A DNA stretch of 64,000 nucleotides from Scenedesmus sp. ARA3 (taxonomy: Eukaryota; Chlorophyta; Chlorophyceae; Sphaeropleales; Scenedesmaceae). The position numbers and the translations under genes were made by a program. Below, in pieces: positions 12,636-22,439 of this stretch. Below the pieces are notes generated by a model, which made no database searches, was not told the origin of the DNA, and saw nothing but the letters and a program-made list of their open reading frames with translations. The stretch covers positions 62,001 through 126,000 of the forward strand of contig RWJK01000306.1 of the NCBI GenBank assembly GCA_004335835.1. The letters are read 5' to 3'. Every line of letters starts with the position of its first letter. Positions within the stretch are counted from its first letter, which is position 1.

Positions 12636-13103
12636 GAATGCGAGTTGAAGTATTCAGCTGGAGTTGCGCTCCACCGCAATTGCTGGGCGCATGCTACAGT
12701 TGCCAACGAGTAATGTGTCCGGGTGTGTGGCACTATGGGACCAATCGTTCACACGCGTTCGCAGTTTGGTGGCTGTGCGCTTAAACGGCAAAAATAGTGT
12801 CAAGGTGATCTCTGCTCAACCTCCTTTGTGTCTGTACTCCTGCGCCGTGTGTGCAGGGACATGGATGTAGCGAGCGAGACGATGGAGCTCTTCCGGCGCC
12901 ACTACAGCAGAACCACGCGCCTGCAGCAGCAGGACGCGGCAGCAGCAGCGCCAGCAGGCGACGGCAGCGCCCAGGGCGGCAGCAGCAGCAGCAGCAAGGA
13001 GCCTGGGGGGTCTGTGGATGTGCAGGTGACAGTGCTGACTCAGGCACACTGGCCCACACAGACGCTGCTGGAGCTCAACCTGCCAACGGTGAGTGCTAGT
13101 GTG

Positions 13104-13200
<97 letters not shown>

Positions 13201-15140
13201 TGCATGTGCAGTCCACCTCAATTGCCAATCCACTGCTGCTGAAGTTCGACCACTGAGACATGCAGCTGCATGGCGTGCTGGCTCCCATGTGCTGCATGAC
13301 CTTGTACACTGACTGCCCGCGTGATAGGCTTGCATGCATTCATCACCTCACTGTTCCGATCAAGCCACCTACAGCTGCTTAGATCTGTTTAAAACGGGCG
13401 TATAGGTGAATGTTTGATGTCACTGTTTGCAGGAGCTGGTGCACTGGCAGACCATGTTCAAGGAGTTCTACTCGAAGCACTACTCCAGCTACCGCCAGCT
13501 GGCCTGGCAGCACAGCATGAGCACCGCGCTGCTGCGCGGCTGCTTCCCCAAGGGCGCCAAGGAGCTCAGCGTGAGCCTGCTGCAGGGCCTGGTGCTGCTG
13601 CTGTTCAACGACGCTGATGAGCTCAGCTATGAGGCCATCAAGGAGCAGCTGGGGGTGAAGGATGACAAGGAGCTGAGCCGCACGCTGCTGAGCTTGAGCG
13701 CGGGCAAGGTGAGTGGTGGCTGGCTGGGGTTGGCTTTGGGGCCGTCGCTGCAATGCTTCTGTAGCAGCAGCAGCAGCAGCAGCAACAGCTATGCAGTAGC
13801 TGCTGAGCTTGAGCGCGAGCAAGGTGGATGCGAGTGTTGGTTAAGCAGCTGGCGCAGAGGGAAGGTTTGGTGATGCCGGGGTTTTAGGAAGTGCTATGCC
13901 CACTTTTTGCTGTTCGGTTGGTTGGTGCCTGCAGCTGCTAGTTTTTCCCAAGGATGACAAGGAGCTGAGCCGCACACTGCTGAGCTTGACCGGGGGCAAT
14001 GTGGGTTGAGTTATGAGCAGCGGGCGCAGAGGGAACAATGAAACAACTTCATGCCGGTATGTGGGAGGTGCTGCTTGTGCTGTGGGTTGTTGGTCAGTGC
14101 TGTGCCGCTGGTGGGGGCGTTGCGTGCATGGCTTTGACCGTTTTGTTATGCTGCTGTGTGTGCGCTGCACACACCCCTCCCCTGCTTGTCGCAACCTCAG
14201 GTGCGTGTGCTGCTCAAGTCCCACAATGGCCCCCGAGCTCTCCCGCCATGATGTGTTGTGCTACACAAACTTTCTGCAGCTTTTCGCTTACCTGCTGGCG
14301 TCTGTGTGCTTGCTGCATACTGCACCACCTGCTTGTCATTCATCTACAGGTGCGTGTGCTGCTCAAGTCCCCCAAGGGCCCGGAGGTGTCCCCTACTGAT
14401 GTGTTCAGCTACAACGCGGGCTTCAGCAACCCGCTGTTCCGCATCAAGGTCAACAACATCCAGATGAAGGAGACGCAGGAGGAGAACGCAAAGACTAATG
14501 CAGAGGTGGGTATAGATACGCAACATGCAACTGCTGCAGCGCGGTGTAGGCGTGGCGCAGCTGCCGCAGCAGTTTGCGTGCTGCATACAGCAGCCACTGC
14601 ATGAGCCATGCATGTGGTAGTTCAACCGTGTTCAGCTGGAGGGCGCTGACAGTGTCATGTGGTGGTGCCTGCATGTGTCGATGCGCCTCGTCAGGGCAGC
14701 TGCTGCAGCTCCCTGTGCCGTGACACTGCCTCCTCACCGCTGCTTACTGCAGTTCACCTGGCAGCATGCGGTGCCCCTCGCTGCACCCACACACACACAT
14801 CACCGTCACACATCACACACTCTCCCATCACCCCCACGTCCCTCACCTCACCACCGCATGTGCTCCCTCAGTACCATCCAGCCTGTACTCACATCTGTTC
14901 ACCTCATAAATCGCTGCGCAGGTGGTGCAGGAGCGCCAGCACGCGATTGATGCAGCCATTGTGCGCGTTATGAAGATGCGCAAGACGCTGGCCCACAAGC
15001 TGCTGGTGCAGGAGGTGATGACGCAGCTGCGCTTCCAGCTCACCAACTCGGACCTCAAGCGCCGCATCGACAACCTGATTGAGCGCGAGTTTCTGGAGCG
15101 CAGCAGCAGCGACGCGCAGGTGTACAACTACCTGGCGTGA
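7721..15140 (+). CDS. CUL4: Cullin-4, scaffold of CRL4 ubiquitin ligases
   Basis: Thirteen exons (7721-7838, 8179-8294, 8736-9035, 9385-9455, 10131-10290, 10899-11021, 11323-11475, 11834-12091, 12415-12569, 12857-13088, 13433-13708, 14350-14505, 14922-15140) join in phase into 778 aa, the usual CUL4 length. After a short disordered N-terminus, [13 protein letters not shown] and LYRAVEDMC mark the CUL4 type, where the DDB1 adaptor binds. The cullin-homology region contains [20 protein letters not shown]. The C-terminal winged-helix domain carries the neddylation site IVRVMK (K724) and ends in YNYLA, and it recruits RBX1. A serine/glutamine/alanine-rich insert in exon 10 (about residues 490-520) is longer than in land plants. 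The start is the first ATG after an in-frame stop. The introns carry many duplicated exon edges, described separately. Identification is very secure, and individual splice sites are nearly so. Confidence 0.95.
9190..9320 (+). repeat. Two decayed copies of cullin exon 3 end with donor
   Basis: The exon 3 end (CACACAGCACCCCAAG before GTGAGC, ending 9035) recurs as CACACAGCACCCGAAG before GTGCGG (ending 9218). It recurs again as CACGCAGCACCCTGAT before GTGGGC (ending 9315). The preceding GCGGCAGCA is also shared. All three retain a GT at the junction. Confidence 0.75.
9466..9503 (+). repeat. (CTG)n tract in cullin intron 4
   Basis: About twelve CTG units lie just after the exon 4 donor on the sense strand, immediately before the array of exon 5 start copies. 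Confidence 0.9.
9585..10130 (+). repeat. Tandem array of cullin exon 5 acceptor copies
   Basis: Four intronic copies of the 3' intron end plus the first bases of exon 5 precede the true exon. Each has a CAG acceptor followed by GCAGCTGCTGGCTGGTCTGG (the first copy has one change) and then a shared GCGGGTTGCTTTGCA segment. The exon-like starts are at 9635, 9757, 9881 and 10012, and the true start is 10131, so the spacings are 122, 124, 131 and 119 bp. The intervening intron sequence (for example CCTAACCAACTGCA and CTGCTGCTGTGTTATCGCC) is also repeated, showing true tandem duplication across the intron-exon junction. Confidence 0.92.
10261..10720 (+). repeat. Tandem array of cullin exon 5 donor copies
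   Basis: The last bases of exon 5 (CACTACCTGGCACACTGCGAG) followed by a donor recur with ends at 10290 (true), 10412 and 10534, a spacing of exactly 122 bp each time. The following intron sequence (GCAAGGAGGCTGC, TTTGTCTTTGAATGTCTG, ATCTGCAGGGTTG) is repeated too, and a fourth decayed remnant without the exon part lies at about 10640-10710. The exon is thus flanked on both sides by expansions of its own edges. Confidence 0.92.
10861..10896 (+). repeat. (CTG)n tract serving as acceptor tract of cullin exon 6
   Basis: About eleven near-perfect CTG units end directly in the CAG acceptor used for exon 6 (starts 10899). No other pyrimidine tract is present, so the repeat itself appears to serve as the 3' splice-site tract. 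Confidence 0.85.
12303..12414 (+). repeat. Copy of cullin exon 9 start, then (CTG)n acceptor tract
   Basis: GGCAAGGACGTGTCTGAGGC after a CAG at 12300-12302 copies the true exon 9 start at 12415 (GGCAAGGACGTGTTTGAGGC), 112 bp upstream. The space between is filled by CTG/CCG triplets that run into the real acceptor. Confidence 0.85.
12590..12635 (+). repeat. (GCT)n tract in cullin intron 9
   Basis: About fifteen GCT units lie close to the exon 9 donor on the sense strand. Confidence 0.9.
13107..13197 (+). repeat. Uninterrupted 30-unit (GCT)n array in cullin intron 10
   Basis: Thirty uninterrupted GCT units begin 18 bp after the exon 10 donor. This is one of the two longest pure triplet arrays in the window. 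It is intronic, so the long poly-alanine and poly-glutamine frames it opens are not coding. Confidence 0.95.
13800..14030 (+). repeat. Two decayed copies of cullin exon 11 end with donor
   Basis: The exon 11 end (CTGCTGAGCTTGAGCGCGGGCAAG before GTGAGT, ending 13708) recurs as CTGCTGAGCTTGAGCGCGAG before CAAGGTGGAT (ending 13823). It recurs as a longer but more diverged copy starting AAGGATGACAAGGAGCTGAG and ending 14000 before GTGGGT. The following GGCGCAGAGGGAA motif is also shared between the last two copies. Confidence 0.88.
14195..14262 (+). repeat. Decayed copy of cullin exon 12 start with acceptor
   Basis: CAG followed by GTGCGTGTGCTGCTCAAGTC at 14201 copies the start of true exon 12 at 14350 (149 bp downstream). 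The similarity, with substitutions and small indels, extends through GGGCCC-like and GATGTGTT segments, so about 60 bp of exon was duplicated along with the acceptor. Confidence 0.88.
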
Positions 15141-17843
15141 TGGCGTGCAGAGTCGCATTGTAGCTGCGCATCTGTTCTAGCAACAGCATTTCCTGAAGCA
15201 GCAGCGATGCGTAGCTACGCCTACAGGTGTACCTGTGCAGCCTTAGGCCTGGCGTGGTGGACCCGCAGCTGTTATGTAGTGCTTCATACGCTACAGCTGG
15301 CATAGTGTGTCTGCAGGTGTCAACTAGCTGTTTGTTGTGTTAGCCGGTGTTACTGTGTGCGTGAGCGGTGCGTCTTGCCATGCAGTGCAGCACAGGCAGT
15401 GCAGTGCAGTGCAGTGCAGCCTGTGCAAAGCTTGTGCTCTGCTTGGTTCAGGCAGGGCTGTGCGCTTTCACTGTGTTTGACCTTTAGTAGAGCCCGAGAG
15501 CTCGACAGCAGCGCTGCAGCTGGTTACTGCCGACGGAGGTTGACGCTTGTGGGCAAAGCAGGCGGAGCAAGTGTTTTTCTTCATGGTTGCGTTGCTAGCT
15601 GTGCAGTCTCATGTGCTCGGCTCACGTGCTGGCAACGTGGTTGCTTTGGGCCTGAATTGGATGCCCGGGCATGCATAATCAGCATGCTAGCACCGTTTGA
15701 GCCACGGCAACGCTGTTTTGGGCTGGGACCTGGGTAGCGCGCGCTTGTACATCATGGGCTGATCTAGCCAGCTGCAGCTCGGCTTCTTTTCTTTAGGCAG
15801 GCATGTACATAACCTTGGACAGCAAGGCCCATCTCAAGCCTGCATCCCAGCAAGTTGATCCACGCCGTGTTTGCTTGTTTCTCCATTATGCTGTTGCAGT
15901 TGGCCCTTTCGCTTCCGCGCTGTGCATCCTCTTCTTGCAGTTGCGTAGTCACTAGTTGGGCAGTGACGTCACGTGGATCTGTGGTGCAGATGCACTGTGC
16001 ATCATAGGGCAACATGATCCCTGTGCAGTGTGGTTTGCAGCAATGACATCACGTTCACTGCTGTCCAACGAAGGGAGGCAGGCTTTGTGCAGGTAACTGG
16101 TTGACAGTGTCGAGACAGATTCTGTTGGTGACGCTGCGGTTGCCCACGTGGCATGCACTTGTCAAGTGGCAGTGACAATGCAACCTGGTGTTACCCTGCA
16201 AGGCATGCCAGTCCACTTGTGAGTGGCTGCTTCGCAGCAAAGTCAGGCCGGTAATGGTGTGTAACAATCATGTTGCCGCGTCTCAAGCTTTGAATGCAGT
16301 GTTCCGTGCTGCCCAACCACAGTAGCAATCATCAGCACTGTGCTGACACAGCATAAAAAATTTGACCTCACATGAAGTAAACAGAGGCTGCACAGACTGT
16401 GTAGCTGCCATCGTGCAGCCTACGCTGTGAGCATGCATGCCCCAAATGCGGAGCAGCGCGCCCGTGCATGCACGCGAGCCAAGCCTTGGCAGTGGCAAGA
16501 TATGCCAGCCCAGCGCAACTGCAACACAGATCATCAAGATGCAACCATGGATGGCCATTCAAAGCTGCGTAACGTGCACTGGCCTGGCCCAATGAGATGG
16601 AAAAGTCGTACAGCACAAGCGGCAACAGCTCTGCGGGGCCAACCAACCAGGCTGTCATCTGGGCTTGAAGCAGCCACAGCCTTCACACACATGCACGAAT
16701 TGCATACAGCACATGTGTGCGCATTAACTTGCTGACCGTACGCTTGCGGGCATGCCCCGGCTGTCCGGCAAACAACAGCCCGCCCACAAATTATATCTGA
16801 ACTCAGCCACAGAGCAGCAGATCCACAACCAAGCAGGTGGTTGCTCAGCACCGCAGCTTTACACAACGCCACACCAACCTGTACAGAGCTGGTGAATGCA
16901 CCAACCCGCCCGTCACACATAAGAGCCGCTAGCTACACACGCCTATCTGCCACTGCCACTGCCACTCTCCTTGCCAATGGTCCCTCCATGCTGCAGGAAT
17001 GCAGCAACAAACAACCAGTCTTCTGTGCCGGCCGCCTGACCAGCGGCATGTAGCAATAACCATGGCTGCCTTCAACAGCAAACACCAACAACCTTCAAAG
17101 TATGCACATGCTCCTCCCTCAATGATCCCCATCGCATGCCACCAGGCCCGCACCCTGTTGGGCAGTTAAGGTGGCATATCAAGTTTTGGACCTCATGCGA
17201 TTTGGTGTACAGTGCAGAATACCCTGTCAATAACACTCCCTCAATGCAAGGTGTCTGCAAGGCTGCCAGCCCCCTGTGTTGGGCTGCAGATACCATGCTT
17301 GTGCTGTTGCAGCACCCAGCCAGGCCAGTCACCATCTGTGCACGCTGCGGCAGCTGCCGCGCTGCTGCCTGCCTGCACGGCAGTGCAGCTAGCGCCACAT
17401 ATTGCTAGGCATCTGCAGCTGCTGGCAGTGGCTACATGGACCCCTCAGGCCATGCAGAGAGCTTCTTGTACTCCAGGTCACAGGTGTACCTGCAGTGCAA
17501 TGCAACAGAGCAGGCAGTAACAGTGCAGGTTGGCGGCGCAAGTGACACGCAGTCAAAATGCATGCAGCACACGCAAGCACCAGCAATGTTGCAGTGCCGA
17601 GTACATTGCAGCTGCGACACTGTCGCTGTGTGAAATGCAATTGGCAGGACCACACCTGGCACTCATGCAGTTTCAGGTCAACGATGTCTACAACGGCAAC
17701 CCTCATCCTCTGTCCAACCCTGTGACTAAGCACCACCTACTGCCATAACTCTGTGTGCAGTCTAGATGCCCGGCACAGATGCACGTGTATGTCAGGAACC
17801 AGACGTTGCACAAACACCCAGCCCCCTGCTCTGCCACCACCCC
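15141..17843. other. Intergenic region between convergent cullin-4 and glycosyltransferase genes
   Basis: About 2.7 kb with no credible gene. It presumably holds two 3' untranslated regions. Short local repeats occur, for example GCAGT units at about 15391-15420, but I see no mobile-element signature and no tRNA-like sequence. Confidence 0.5.
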
Positions 17844-20549
17844 TTACTTGTGCGGCCGCGCATCAAACTGCCCATAGTACACAAAGTGCCTCCACAACAG
17901 TGTGATGTTGCCCCAGATGTGCTTCAGGTCAGGGTTCTCCTTCATGTAATAGTCAAAGTCAAAGCAGCGCGAGCTGCGCGCACGAGCCTCCAGCACGCGC
18001 GGCGTCTTGAACTTTGGCAGCTGGTCAAGGTACTCGTTGGATGACAGCGCACTGAAGTTGCCGGGCCATGCAGCAGACTGGCCAAAGGAGGAGCAGCAGC
18101 AGCAGCAGCGGCAAGAGAGGTGCAGCGTGCACAGGCAGGGCATGGCAGGCACAGCTGAGATGAGCAAGGTCGCAGCTGTTGCAGCAGGCTTGGCGCAGGG
18201 CGCACAGGGCACGGCAGCATCGCCTAGGCAAATTATTTGCATGGCAAGCGCAGAGCGTGTGTGGCTACCACAGCGTGCCGATGCACCACCACAAATGCAC
18301 CTCAACAACCTCCAGCAACAGTAGATGACAAACTCCCCAGCTGCCTGCACCAGCATACCAGCCGCCACCGTGCCGCACCTGCTGCTGCCATGCCTCGTAC
18401 TTGGCCGCCTTTTTCGAAAAGCTGACCTCAGCTGCCAGCATGTAGCTCTTGACCTTGGCAAACATGACCTCCAGGGGGTCCAGGCTGGTGCCGTCACAGC
18501 CGTACTCGCCTGTTGGAGTCAGCCTGCGGCAGGCGCAATGGCAGGACAGAAGCATGCATGTGGTCAGTGCAGAAGCAATCAAAGACACTTGGGAGGGAGT
18601 TTGAATGGCAAACATGACCTCCAGGGGATCCAGGCTGATGCCGGCACAGCCGTGATCACTAGTGGGCGTCAGCCTGCACCGCCAGAACCAGGATGGACAG
18701 AGATTAGGAATATAAACGCAAGCCGACAAATGACTGGGCCAGGATTGATATGCTTGAGGCCAGCTGTATGCCGTTCGAACAGACACACACCGGCAGGGAA
18801 TGGCTAGGCAGCCGCTCATCTGCTGCTTCTGCTGCTACATGTTCATCCAATTCGCAGTGCTGAAAGCTTTCGTCCCGCTGCTGCGCTGGTGCGCCCCCGC
18901 TCACCGCGCATTGCAGTCCCAGTTGCCGGGGTCCCTCCAGTCCACACCTTGGTAGCGCAGCATCATGCAGCCAATGTTGAAGCCGGCATCCAGGATGGCC
19001 TTGCTGCTGCCCAGCTCGCTGTAAAAGATGGTGTCCCAGCGGTCCTTGTGGCACGCAAACACGCGCCGGTCAGCAATCAGCAGATGCAGCCCCACCTGCA
19101 CATTGTAATACACCGTCCAGCAGCACACAGTGACGTCGGCGGATAGCAGGTGTGCGGTTTGATGGGCATACATCGCGCAGGCGAAGGACGATGTCTTGCT
19201 ACACATAGTCCAGGTGGCCCTCGTGGCAGGCGCAGCAGCAGCAATACAGCCGCCGCACCTTGTCTGTTGCCACAGCGTACGACTGCACGTGCGGGTTGCG
19301 CCGCCACCTGCCTTTCTGCTGGCCGTGCAGTGGGGAGCCCTCGCAGCTGATGGTGCTGCCCACCAGCTTCACACTGCCAGTCAGGCGCGAGGTGAAGGCG
19401 GACATCCAGTGCATGCGGCCCTGGCAGAGCAGCAGCAGCAGCAGCAACGGCAGCAGCATGTTGCAAGGTGTTATTTGCAAGCTCTCGTGTTGGAGTGGCA
19501 TTGAGTGCACACATCAGCAGCTGGTCGTGATGTACAAAAACACGCTTGTGACACCTGCATGTGCGATATCTAGAAGTGCAGAGAGGAAGGTTGATGTCGT
19601 TGTTGCCAAAGGCGCTGCTCCCGCTGCTGCACTGATGCCGCTGCATTGCTGCCTGAGGCATGTCCAAACCCAGCTGCTGTGTGTGCTCACCCGCGCATAC
19701 GCAGGCAGGTAGGGCCCCCTGACAGATGAGTTTACGAAGAAGAAGAACTTGTACGCGCTGATGTCAACCATGCCGCTGCGCAGCAGCAGCCAGCCGTAGG
19801 TGCCCCAGTCATAACATTCGTTTTGGTGGTGCACATACTTGGCGTGTGCAGGCAGCTCTGGCAGTGGCACGCGCTGCAAGGCAGGTGCGGCAACAAGGAG
19901 TGCTTGCAGGGTTGCACTGCATTGAAGAACCAGGTACTGTTGCTGTGTCGCACGCTGCTGGCTGCGCTAATCATCTACGCTGTGGCACCTGCCGCCCTGC
20001 TCCATGAACATGGACTGTCAACGGTTGCTGATGCTGCATCCAAGTTCCTGCCAGTTCATTGTTACAGCACTAGCTGCTGCTGCTGCTGCTGCTGCTGCTT
20101 TTGCTGGTGCATCCTTGAAGAAGGTTTCCTGCTGCTGGTTACTGGTGATGCAACTACTGCTACCGCTTCACAAAGCGGCAGCTGTGGCCGAGCCACTGTC
20201 ATGTGCTGCTGCTGCTGCTGCTGCCTCACCTCAAGCTCTGGCCCCTCCTGCACAATGATGACGTGGTCTGCTACAGTGTCGCCTATCACTGCCTCCTTTA
20301 TGAAGTACTCCAGGTTGTGCAGGAACTCTGGGTCGGTGTATGAGAAGGCATACAGCAGCAGGTGGTCCCTGCCTGTCGCCAGGATGGGCGCAACTGGCGA
20401 GACTGGTATGGTGCTGCCATAGCCCCATATGCTTGCCGCAACCCATACAGATGCCCTCAGCAGGCACACCAGGCAAACCAGCAGCACACCTAACCAGGAG
20501 TACCTTCCAGGAGCCCTGCAGTTGGCGTCACAAAAGGTATTAGCTGGTT

Positions 20550-20642
<93 letters not shown>

Positions 20643-20852
20643 CAGTGCTGCTGCTGCTGTACACATGTGCTGCGTTCAACATCTGAGAGGATCGACAGCA
20701 GCACTGAGCCACACTCCATGAGCTGCTACGGTGTCTGGAGAAAGCCCTCACCAGCGCTGCGCAAGACCTTTTAGTGTCTTGGAGTTGGCCCTTGTCAGTG
20801 CTGGCAAAGCTGTTGTTGGCAGCGGCACGGCCCGGCCGTTGGCTGCTTGCAT
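17844..20852 (-). CDS. Type II membrane glycosyltransferase-like protein
   Basis: Seven exons (20852-20752, 20515-20230, 19873-19691, 19420-19259, 19095-18905, 18523-18379, 18077-17844) join in phase into 433 aa. A basic N-terminus is followed by one membrane anchor (about residues 41-60, WLGVLLVCLVCLLR), implying a lumenal catalytic domain, probably Golgi. Conserved-looking blocks follow: ECYDWGTYGWLL, KFFFFVNSSVRGPYLPAY, KLVGSTISCEG, NPHVQSYAVATDK and ACHKDRWDTIFYSELGSS. Such blocks are typical of a predicted GT-A-like family found in algae and other protists, in which FFVNSSVRGP corresponds to the nucleotide-sugar site. That reading comes from memory of the family, not from a search, and no donor or acceptor sugar can be assigned. 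The start codon is the first ATG whose exon ends in the phase exon 2 needs. Intron 1 contains a 30-unit CTG array. Confidence 0.78.
18605..18676 (-). repeat. Copy of glycosyltransferase exon 6 start in the preceding intron
   Basis: The minus strand repeats an acceptor followed by GCTGACGCCCACTAGTGATC and then GGCTGTGCCGGCATCAGCCT, closely matching true exon 6 (start 18523) for about 70 bases. The copy starts at about 18673, 150 bp upstream in transcript direction. Confidence 0.9.
20551..20640 (+). repeat. Uninterrupted 30-unit (CAG)n array in glycosyltransferase intron 1
   Basis: Thirty perfect CAG units on the plus strand, read as (CTG)30 in the sense direction of the minus-strand gene, lie 36 bp before the exon 2 acceptor. 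The length equals that of the cullin intron 10 array. Confidence 0.95.
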
Positions 20853-22439
20853 TTCAGGTAGTCACGGCATCGTCAAACTAAGCTGATGATAGGCCCCGCA
20901 ACGCAAGATTGGTTCAGAAGAACGAGCAAACGCGAACGTGGTTGTGCTGGGCACTACGCATGGCCATGGCAACGAGCTCCTGCTACCTTGCACCAAATGC
21001 TGCGAATAGTGCGAATCAACGTGGGCTGGAGCAGCTGACACAGGGCTATGTTACTTGCATACAGTTTGAACAGTGGTTGACAGCGGGTGACAATGACACG
21101 TCACCAGCAGTGCAGCACTGGCTAGTGCAGTGTCACCGGGGACAGAACAGAAAGCAGAGGAAAGCGAACAACACCGAATGAAGTGCAGCAGCCAGCAAAG
21201 TGCCTGCTGTTGCGTTTGGCAGCATCTGCAGCAAACGCTGCAGCAGTGTTCCTGGAACAAGGCTTGCCAATCCCACCCTGTAACTGTCAGTGTGTACACA
21301 ACGTGTTGCGCAGAGCAGCTCATACGACGATACTATGCTGCCCTAGAATGCAGAAAAACAAGGCAGATGCATGGCTACGCAACTTTCAAAGCAATGCTGG
21401 ACCAGGAAATCTCGCCCACGCTCCCCATACGAAGTATGAAGGGTTACGTTTTGCGCCGCAAGCATGCGGCAGGTATCTTGGTGGCTGCTGCTTGTCTGTC
21501 AGCCGAGAAGAGACTGGCATAGTGTGTTCCACAACCTGAGTTTGCAACCTAAGCTGGCACGTGTTACATCCAGAGTGACACTAACCAGACCGCAGTTACC
21601 AAACTGCCAGAGCAAGCACAATCACCACCAGCACACCCTGCAGTATGCCACCAAAACTCTGGTTTATAATGGCATGCGCATGAACGTTGTTGAAGCTCAA
21701 ACGTTTGTCACAGAGGTGGCCTGCCGGCAGGCAGCCCACCTTGCTCAGCAGTCAGTGACAAACAGCAGACACACAGCAGTGACTGACAGTGGCAGGCTGA
21801 TGGTGCCATATGTTGTACGTTCAGCCAGTATTGTTTGGGACTGTTCATGCCATGGTATACTGATTGGCATCACGCAGTACCCCCAAATGCTGGTCACAGG
21901 ACCAGCAAACCATGCACAGGCATGCTTACATATGATGTACAATCGGCCAGTGAACAAGGGTAGATTTGACAAGCGACCTGCGCATGAACAGCAACAGCTA
22001 CAAGGAAAGCCCTGCTGTGCAGCTCAGGGGTAACTGCACCAAATGCACAAAACTGTTGGTTGCACCATCAATAAAATCACCGTCGCAATGGGGCAGTGCT
22101 GCTTGCTGCCAGCACGGTACTTGTGCAGCACAGTGCAATGCTGTTTGGCTGCCACAATGCAGACCATAGAACTAAAGCAATATCAAGTAAGAAAAGGAGT
22201 TCCAGGGCACTTGCTCAGCGCCAGAAGAACAAGGGCGATTAAACAATGCTCTGAAACCTGGCTGCCCCCAGGGTGCACACATGATGCGTGCAGCAGAACT
22301 TCACCCAGTGCGTGCCCACTCCATTTTGTGACACTTGGCAGCATAAACTTCATTGCTTCCGCTGCGTTCAACAGTCCAGGGAGTCAAGGTTACTTGCAGG
22401 GTCCAATCAATCATGCTGCTGGGCATGCCAGCCTCTGCT
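20853..22439. promoter_or_regulatory. Intergenic region upstream of the glycosyltransferase gene
   Basis: About 1.6 kb between the glycosyltransferase start and the stop of the next minus-strand gene. It should contain the promoter of the former and the 3' end of the latter. I see no coding signal, RNA gene or clear core-promoter element. Confidence 0.4.

Noticed and set aside
13040..13339. Long poly-alanine, poly-serine and poly-glutamine frames over the triplet array
   Set aside because: The (GCT)30 array lies wholly within intron 10 of CUL4. All six frames of a triplet repeat stay open by nature.
20062..20751. A 229-codon minus-strand frame with a poly-leucine run as the N-terminus of the glycosyltransferase
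   Set aside because: It reads through intron 1. A better exon 1 (20852-20752) ends in the exact phase required by the acceptor at 20515 and removes the leucine run.
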